DNA of 55,542 nt from Paracraurococcus lichenis (GTDB lineage: Bacteria; Pseudomonadota; Alphaproteobacteria; Acetobacterales; Acetobacteraceae). Below the pieces are notes generated by a model. That model was given only the letters and a program-made list of their open reading frames with translations. It made no database searches and was not told where the DNA came from. The number at the start of each line of letters is the position of its first letter. Within the stretch, counting starts at the first letter, position 1. Position numbers and translations under genes: made by a program. Location: NCBI RefSeq assembly GCF_030657435.1, contig NZ_JAUTWS010000041.1, forward strand, positions 1-55,542, given 5' to 3'. Below, in pieces: positions 50,472 through 55,542 of this stretch.

Positions 50472-51565
50472 CACCAGCGCTCCGGCAGGTCGAGCAGTTC
50501 GCGCCGCCGCGCGGCCTCCACCGTCGCCGCTTCCAGCACCGCGCGCGCCGGCGCCGCCGCGCGCGGCGGATAGGTGGCGCGCGCGCCGTATTCGCGGCCA
50601 TAGCGCTCGGAGGGCCAGGCGATGTGGCCATCTTCGCCATAGAGCGGATTGCGGCGCAGCGGCGCGCCCGCGGGCGGCAGGGCGAGCAGCCCGGCGACGG
50701 GCATGGCGGGCGCGAGGCCCGGGCCGGCGACGGCGGCGAAGGCCTCGGCGCCGCGCAGCACCTCCGCCGGCGCCGGTCGCGGGGCGCGTGATTCGGCCAG
50801 GGCGCGCGTCAGTTCGGCATCGTCGTAGAGCACGGCATCGGGCAGCAGCGCCGCCATCGCATCCGCGGTCACCGCAGCGCCGGCCGAGAAATTCGCCCAG
50901 TCCCGGTTGTGGACGTGGCCGATGGCGAGCAGCCCGCCGAGCCCGCGCAGCTTTTCGAGGATCGGAGCCTTGGGCTCGAGGAAGTAGAAGGCGTCGTGGC
51001 AGGCGACGAGGTCGAAGCGGCCGAGCGCCGGCCAGTCCTGCGCCGCATCGAGGCAGAGCAGGCTCGCCTCCGGGCAGACCCAGTGCCGCGCGACCCAGAG
51101 CTTGGCAAAGACTACGTCCGTGCCCGTCACCGCGACGCCGCGCCGCGCGAGTTCGCGCAGATGGTGGCCGATGCCGCAGGCCAGTTCGAAGGCGCGCCGC
51201 GGCGCGGTCCAGTGCGCCTCCACCAGGGCGAGGCCGGCGAGGAAGGTCGGGTCCGACCAGCGATGCGCGAAGTAGTCGGCGACGGGACCCCAGGCGAGCA
51301 GCGTCATGGCCTCCCGCAGGCTCAGCCGCGCCTGCTGCCGCACCAGCTCGCGCAGCGCCTCCGGCCCGGCGGTCGGGCCGCGCCACCAGTCGTCCTGGTC
51401 GGCCAGCAGCAGCACCAGCGCGCCCTCCCGGTCGCCGGCATCGAGGCGGGCGAGGGCCTCGGCGGCCAGCGCCTCCCGGCCCGCGCGGAGGAAGGGGATG
51501 CCGTCCGGCGCGGGCCAGCGGCGGCCCGCGGCGTCGCGCAGCGAATGCGGCGAGTCCGGCGTCAC
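50471..51565 (-). CDS. Class I SAM-dependent methyltransferase
   Basis: 364 residues. A ~110-residue N-terminal extension of unknown fold is followed by the SAM pocket RAFELACGIGHHLRELARRG with VAVTGTDVVF and FDLVACHDAFYFLEPKAPIL. The C-terminal third (PSERYGREYGARATYPPRAA) has no match I know. The GTG start at 51565 shares GTGA with the end of the HD-like gene. The acceptor atom (N, O or C) cannot be told; placement suggests a cyclitol or amino sugar. Confidence 0.8.
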   Translation of the reverse strand: MTPDSPHSLRDAAGRRWPAPDGIPFLRAGREALAAEALARLDAGDREGALVLLLADQDDWWRGPTAGPEALRELVRQQARLSLREAMTLLAWGPVADYFAHRWSDPTFLAGLALVEAHWTAPRRAFELACGIGHHLRELARRGVAVTGTDVVFAKLWVARHWVCPEASLLCLDAAQDWPALGRFDLVACHDAFYFLEPKAPILEKLRGLGGLLAIGHVHNRDWANFSAGAAVTADAMAALLPDAVLYDDAELTRALAESRAPRPAPAEVLRGAEAFAAVAGPGLAPAMPVAGLLALPPAGAPLRRNPLYGEDGHIAWPSERYGREYGARATYPPRAAAPARAVLEAATVEAARRRELLDLPERW

Positions 51566-52521
51566 GCCGGCAGGCCCCCGCGCGCTTCCAGCGGCCAGGC
51601 CGGTGCGGCATCCGGCAGCAGGCCCATGCGCGCCAGCACGGCGTCCTGGAATTCCTTCACCGGGCCGGCATGCACCAGCTCCATCTCCCGCAGCACGTAG
51701 TCCATCCGCGTGCTCGCGGCGCGCAGGTGGTGCTCCACCTGCAGCACGCGGTCGAGTGTGTCGGCGGCGTGGAAGGCGCGGCCCTCGGGCGTGTTCGCGT
51801 CGGGGATGACGCGCAGCGCGGCAGAGACGCGGTCGCGCGGGATGGTGGAGAGTTCCTGCAGCGCCAGCGCGGTGGCGCGGGCGAAGGCGGGGCCGAGCCA
51901 CTCGCCCAGCAGCACCTCTCCGGCGAAGCCGGAATCCGGCAGTAGCGCATTGTGCAGGTGGTGCGCGAGGCCGGCGAGGAAGACGGTCTCCGGCCGCGCC
52001 TCCCAGCAGGGGGCCAGCAGCGCGCCGGTCACCGCGACCAGCAGGCAATGCTCGGCATGGCTCTCCGGCGGCTCCAGCACCAGCCGGCCACGGCCCGGCG
52101 CCGTCGCGCCGGCGCGCGGCTGCGCGGCGAGACGGGCGACGAAGCCGGGCGGCGCGCCGGCCACGGGCGCCTCGCCGCCGCTGCCCAGCCAGGCGCAGCA
52201 GGCCATGTCGAGCGGCGCGCAGGCCTCCTCGAAGGCCGCGCCGCGGATGCGGCCGACCTCCTTCGCCGGGATGCCTGCCACCTCCAGCACGCCGGCATCG
52301 AGGTCGCCGAGGCGCGTGGCGATCAGCGCCTCCCGCACCGTCCGGCGCGCGACGGCCTCCATCGCCTCGCCGGCCGCGACGCCGGCCCAGGCGCCGGCGA
52401 AGAGCCGCTCGGCGATCGAGCCCGCGCGCCCCGCGGAGCGGATGCGCTTGAGGTCGCCGAGCGCGCGGCACAGCGGCAGCAGCGCCGGCGGCGCGCGACG
52501 GCCCTCCCCGGCTGCGCTCAT
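51562..52521 (-). CDS. HD-like domain protein with altered metal motif
   Basis: 319 residues. The C-terminal half has the helical order of HD phosphohydrolases: ESHAEHCLLVAVTGALLAP (first His), VFLAGLAHHLHNALLPDSGF where the HD doublet is replaced by His-His, and FHAADTLDRVLQVEHHLRAA with the last Asp. The N-terminal half is helical and unrecognised. HD-fold enzymes are metal phosphatases or, in the MIOX/PhnZ branch, di-iron oxygenases. The changed doublet leaves the chemistry open. ATGA overlap with ino1. Confidence 0.6.
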   Translation of the reverse strand: MSAAGEGRRAPPALLPLCRALGDLKRIRSAGRAGSIAERLFAGAWAGVAAGEAMEAVARRTVREALIATRLGDLDAGVLEVAGIPAKEVGRIRGAAFEEACAPLDMACCAWLGSGGEAPVAGAPPGFVARLAAQPRAGATAPGRGRLVLEPPESHAEHCLLVAVTGALLAPCWEARPETVFLAGLAHHLHNALLPDSGFAGEVLLGEWLGPAFARATALALQELSTIPRDRVSAALRVIPDANTPEGRAFHAADTLDRVLQVEHHLRAASTRMDYVLREMELVHAGPVKEFQDAVLARMGLLPDAAPAWPLEARGGLPA

Positions 52522-53729
52522 TCCGCGGCGGCGGCCGGCGCGGGGATGCCAAGCCAGTCGTGCAGCATGCGCTCCTGCAGGTGGAAGGCATGCTCCGGCG
52601 CATGGCCGTTCGCCGTCATCGGCGCCTTGAAGAACAGGCTGAGCTGCTCCTGCGGCCCGCCTTCCCCGCGCTGATGCGCGAGGTCGAGCACGCGCGCGAT
52701 CTCAAGCACCAGCGGCGCGGCCAGCACGCTGTCCTTGCAGAGGAAGTTGACCTTGATCTGCATGCGGTGACCGAGGAAGCCGGAGACGTCGATGTTGTCC
52801 CAGGCTTCCTTGTCATCGCCGCGCGGCCGGTAGTAGCGGATGTCGACGATGTGGTCCTCGACGCGGTAGCCGAGGATGCTGTCGAGCACGCTGCCCTTGG
52901 TGCCGAGCTTCGACTTCAGGCTGTCCGGATCCTCCAGCGCCTGGCCGTCGCGGTTGCCGAGGATATTGGTGGAGAACCAGCCATCCACGTGCAGTGCCCG
53001 CGCCCGCAGCGCCGGGGCGAGGACGGTCTTCATCAGGGTCTGGCCGGTCTTGCCGTCCTTGCCCGCCACCGGCACGCCGCGGCGGCGCGCCATCTCCATC
53101 AGCGCCGGCGCATCGGCGGCGACGGAGGGCGTGAAGTTGCCGTAGGGCACGCCCGCCTCGATCGCCGCGGCGGCGTAGAGCATGGCGGGGCCAATGCTTG
53201 CGTCGTCCGTGTCAAGTGCGCGGGCGAAGGCTTCCGGCGTGCGCAGCGCGGGGCTGTCGGCCGGCGTGCGCTCGGTGGAGGCGAGGTTGATCACGACGAC
53301 ATCGTCCACGTCGTTCGCCGCCTTGAAGCGCCGCAGGTCGTCGACGATGGCGTCGATCGCGGCGCGATGGCCCTTCGCCTCGCGCGCATTCGCGCCCTCG
53401 ATCCTGCGGCAGAAGGCGCTGCTGGCGACCGCGGGCCAGGGGCGGATCTGCGACAGCGCCGGCCCGGTCTCCTCGAGCTGGTTGTCGTTCAGCACGCGGT
53501 GCTCGGCCGCGGCCTCCGCGAGGCTCTGGCCGTTCAGGTCCCAGCCGCCGAAGACCAGATCGTCATAGCCGGCGAGGCCGGGAACCGAGAGGCCGGCAAG
53601 CGGCAATCCGTCCATGCGGTTGCTGCCGCGCTTGAGGATCTCCACGCCCGCCGCGGCGGTGCTCGCCACCGCACCGCCGAGTCCGACCACCGCCACGCCG
53701 ACGCGGCGCCGCTTCGAGGCTGCTGGCAT
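52518..53729 (-). CDS. ino1: Inositol-3-phosphate synthase
   Basis: 403 residues. Converts glucose 6-phosphate to 1L-myo-inositol 1-phosphate (D-myo-inositol 3-phosphate) with NAD+. NAD loop RVGVAVVGLGGAVASTAAAG at the N-terminus; DDVVVINLASTERTP, KDGKTGQTLMKTVLAPALRA and WFSTNILGNRDGQALEDPDS are the active-site blocks, followed by KSKLGTKGSVLDSILGY with the conserved lysines. ATG 53729 follows GGGAGTGAG. It heads the eleven-gene unit and supplies its likely starting metabolite. Ino1 is common in actinobacteria and archaea and scattered in proteobacteria. Confidence 0.92.
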   Translation of the reverse strand: MPAASKRRRVGVAVVGLGGAVASTAAAGVEILKRGSNRMDGLPLAGLSVPGLAGYDDLVFGGWDLNGQSLAEAAAEHRVLNDNQLEETGPALSQIRPWPAVASSAFCRRIEGANAREAKGHRAAIDAIVDDLRRFKAANDVDDVVVINLASTERTPADSPALRTPEAFARALDTDDASIGPAMLYAAAAIEAGVPYGNFTPSVAADAPALMEMARRRGVPVAGKDGKTGQTLMKTVLAPALRARALHVDGWFSTNILGNRDGQALEDPDSLKSKLGTKGSVLDSILGYRVEDHIVDIRYYRPRGDDKEAWDNIDVSGFLGHRMQIKVNFLCKDSVLAAPLVLEIARVLDLAHQRGEGGPQEQLSLFFKAPMTANGHAPEHAFHLQERMLHDWLGIPAPAAAAE

Positions 53730-53808
53730 CTCACTCCCACCGTCATTGTCAGGGTCGGGAGGTCATGCCGTGCGGCAAAAGCGCCAGTGTCGCCGCGCAT
53801 CACGACTA

Positions 53809-53823
53809 CCGGAGAATTTCCGG
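53809..53823. promoter_or_regulatory. Possible operator upstream of ino1
   Basis: CCGGAGAATTTCCGG: arms CCGGA and TCCGG around GAATT, 80 bases upstream of the ino1 start and in the only sizeable gap (107 bases) ahead of the unit. A dyad of this size fits a repressor or activator site; no regulator gene is adjacent. Confidence 0.35.
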
Positions 53824-53836
53824 CAGAACGGATGCG

Positions 53837-55189
53837 CTATCGGAGAACGGTTTCCGCAGCCGGCGCGGAAACCGAACCGTTCCGGGGCGAGGCCGGCACG
53901 GTTCCGGCCTCCGGATCGCGGAACAGGCGCGCCGGCCGCAGCGCCACCAGCGTGCAGCCAGCGAAGATCGCGGCCGAGAGCAGCACGGTCTGCCAGGGCC
54001 GCAGCAGCGCGCCGACCGGACCGGAGGACGCGGCGCCGAGCGCGCTGCCGAGGTTGAGCGCGGCCATGAACAGCGCGAAGCGCGTCGCCGCCGCAGCGCC
54101 GCGGCTGCTGCGCATGACGGCGGGCGCGAGGGAGACGAAGACGAGCGCCGGCACGATGCTGGTCAGCGCCAGGGCGATGGAAGAAGGCAGGCCGGAGGGC
54201 GGCCCGACCAGCAGCCAGGCGCTGCCCGCATAGGCCGCGGCGCAGAGCCCGAGCAGCCGCAACAGCACGCGATAGGGACCCGCGCGGTCCGACCACCAGC
54301 CGATGACGAGTGCGCCGAGCGTGCCGCCGAGCACCGCGATCCCGCCCTGCAGCCGCGACAGCGCGGCCGGATCCCAGCCGCCGGCCTGGATCATCTCGAT
54401 GGCCAGGCGCACGCCGAAGACGGCGGTGGCGAATTCCAGCGCGATGCAGAGCGCAACCAAGGCAAGCGCTTCGCGCCGGCGCATGACGAAGAGCAGCCGC
54501 CGCAGCATCCGCCCGAGCGGCAGGCGCGCGGCCGCCGCGGCCTCCGGGCGGCGACGGAGCGAGAGCAGCGCATCCCCCGGCGCCTCCCGCACCGAGAAGG
54601 GCAGCGTGGCGAGCACCGCGCCGAGCAGCAGCAGGAGCAGCGCCGCGCGCGGCAGGCCGAGCGCCGGGATCGCCCAGGCGAAGCTCGCCGCGCCCAGCGC
54701 CGTGCCGCCGACGAAGCCCATGCGCGTCAGCGCCGTCGCCTGGCCCAGCCGCGCGCGCGGCGTGCGGTCGATGATCATGCCGTCCAGCGCCGTGTCGAGC
54801 AGCGCGGCGAAGACGGCATGCGCCATCAGGATCGGGCCGAGCCGGGGGATCGCCGCCGGGCCGTCGCCGGCGAGCGGCAGCAGGGCGAGGCAGAGCAGCG
54901 CGCCCGCCATCCCCGCCACCACCCAGGCGCGCCGCCGGCCCATGCGGAAGCCGCCATGGCCGTCCACCACCGGGCCCCAGAGCGGCTGCAGCGCCCAGGG
55001 CAGGCCGATCATGGCGGCGAGGCCGCCGATGGCGCCCGGCGCGGCGCCGAGCGCGGCGAGGTGGTTCGGCAGGGCGGTCAGGCCGAAGCCCGCGACCAAC
55101 CCCTGGTAGCCATAGACGGCGAGGATGACGCGCCGGCGCCAGCCCGGATCGGTGAAGGCGCGCGGCGCGCCGGCTGCGGTATCCGTCAC
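53837..55189 (-). CDS. MFS transporter (AmpG/PucC-like layout)
   Basis: 450 residues from GTG 55189 with GGGGGA upstream (an ATG at 55252 would add 21 residues). About twelve hydrophobic helices. VYGYQGLVAGFGLTALPNHL, IGLPWALQPLWGPVVDGHGG and GRRRAWVVAGMAGALLCLAL resemble AmpG-type permeases that move sugar-linked compounds; ALLDTALDGMIIDRTPRARL follows. It is 107 bases upstream of ino1 on the same strand, so it may carry a substrate or product of that cluster. The substrate is not known. Confidence 0.8.
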   Translation of the reverse strand: MTDTAAGAPRAFTDPGWRRRVILAVYGYQGLVAGFGLTALPNHLAALGAAPGAIGGLAAMIGLPWALQPLWGPVVDGHGGFRMGRRRAWVVAGMAGALLCLALLPLAGDGPAAIPRLGPILMAHAVFAALLDTALDGMIIDRTPRARLGQATALTRMGFVGGTALGAASFAWAIPALGLPRAALLLLLLGAVLATLPFSVREAPGDALLSLRRRPEAAAAARLPLGRMLRRLLFVMRRREALALVALCIALEFATAVFGVRLAIEMIQAGGWDPAALSRLQGGIAVLGGTLGALVIGWWSDRAGPYRVLLRLLGLCAAAYAGSAWLLVGPPSGLPSSIALALTSIVPALVFVSLAPAVMRSSRGAAAATRFALFMAALNLGSALGAASSGPVGALLRPWQTVLLSAAIFAGCTLVALRPARLFRDPEAGTVPASPRNGSVSAPAAETVLR

Positions 55190-55347
55190 GCGGCGGTCCC
55201 CCGGTTGCGCCGGCGCCAACGCCGGAGACCCCGGGGGCGGATGCGCACACATCGGACTCTCATCGACTGGGCGGGACCCTCGGCAGGCTATAGGAAAGGA
55301 CAACCAGCCATCGGCCCGCGGGCCGCCCGGGGAGGGGGCCCCGCCGC

Positions 55348-55542
55348 ATGAACGCGTTCCCGCTGCCGTCCTTCGACCAGCCGGACCTGGCCCGGGCCGT
55401 GGAGGCGCTGCCGCCCGAGGCGCTGGACCGGCTGCCCTTCGGCGTGATCCGGCTGGACGAGGCGGGCGTGGTCCGGGCCTATAGCGCGGCGGAGCGGCGC
55501 CTCTCGGGCTCGGGCGAGCGGCCGCGCCTGGGTCTCGGCTTC
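55348..55542 (+). CDS. Photoactive yellow protein-like PAS protein, 5' part
   Basis: Only the first 65 residues are in the window, with no stop. FDQPDLARAVEALPPEALDR, LPFGVIRLDEAGVVRAYSAA and ERRLSG follow the N-terminus of PYP (FD..DI...L..L....LD.L.FG.I.LD..G....YNAAE). Tyr and Glu of YSAAE align with Tyr42 and Glu46 of PYP, which hold the coumaryl chromophore; the chromophore cysteine (Cys69) would lie just past the edge. ATG 55348 is preceded by GGGAGGGGG. It could be free-standing PYP or the sensor of a longer protein. Confidence 0.7.
   Translation, partial: MNAFPLPSFDQPDLARAVEALPPEALDRLPFGVIRLDEAGVVRAYSAAERRLSGSGERPRLGLGF

Noticed and set aside
42034..53729. Complete mycothiol pathway
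   Set aside because: MshC (cysteine ligase) and MshD (acetyltransferase) are not in the unit, so mycothiol itself is not supported; only the early-step enzyme types match.
42034..53729. Ebo (EboA-F) cluster
   Set aside because: The TIM-barrel protein recalls EboE, but UbiA-type prenyltransferase, TatD-type and dehydroquinate-synthase-like members are absent.
1..55542. tRNA or rRNA genes
   Set aside because: No cloverleaf-like segment or rRNA signature noticed in the intergenic regions; a dedicated covariance search was not possible.

Overview
The window is chromosomal DNA from a very GC-rich alphaproteobacterium, most likely a Roseomonas-like member of the Acetobacteraceae. The grounds are the base composition, the gene order mnmE - mnmG - rsmG - parA - parB / holA - lptE - leuS, near-consensus parS sites of the TGTTTCACGTGAAACA type, and a DUF1489 protein. 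The taxonomic call is inference; the gene families are read from the sequence. No rRNA or tRNA gene, CRISPR array or intact insertion sequence was found.

Layout. 1-1060: decayed gene ends (IS630-type transposase, MocR-type regulator, chloroperoxidase-type hydrolase, SDR). 1066-10272 (minus): a tightly coupled seven-gene unit made of a peptide-type ABC importer (binding protein, two permeases, two ATPases) followed by HyuB and HyuA, apparently for import and ATP-dependent opening of 5-oxoproline- or hydantoin-like rings. 10430-18300: MFS exporter, Tat-type cupin protein, short-chain fatty acid transporter, a transposase remnant, a tail-anchored protein, a GNAT, a TPR protein and a LysR regulator. 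18335-20338: quinone oxidoreductase and O6-alkylguanine methyltransferase (overlapping), then a thioredoxin-like 2Fe-2S ferredoxin. 20519-30988: the tRNA-modification, chromosome-partition, replication and LPS-assembly core. Two parS sites lie in the mnmG/rsmG junction, and parA has no ATG, GTG or TTG start upstream of its Walker A motif. 31135-34823: secreted hydrolase, then a patch of visibly lower GC with a small RHH-like protein, a two-helix membrane protein with a duplicated N-terminal remnant, a PEP-mutase remnant, and DUF1489. 34999-41571: a hybrid sensor kinase and an orphan HME-RND pump.

42034-53729 (minus) is the most interesting part: eleven genes, nearly all joined by stop/start overlaps, reading from ino1 (inositol-3-phosphate synthase) through an HD-like protein, SAM methyltransferase, Gfo/Idh/MocA oxidoreductase, zinc-ribbon MBL protein, YcaO protein, xylose-isomerase-like TIM barrel, GT4 glycosyltransferase, PIG-L deacetylase, UDG-fold protein and an OpgH-like glycosyltransferase. 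Ino1 + GT4 + PIG-L repeats the first three steps of mycothiol synthesis (Ino1, MshA, MshB). MshC and MshD are absent and are replaced by inositol-type redox/isomerase enzymes, a methyltransferase and YcaO. I infer an undescribed pathway to a glucosaminyl-inositol or aminocyclitol-like small molecule. An MFS transporter lies directly upstream.

At the right edge (55348-55542) the first 65 codons of a photoactive-yellow-protein-like PAS protein are visible, with the Tyr and Glu that bind the chromophore in PYP.
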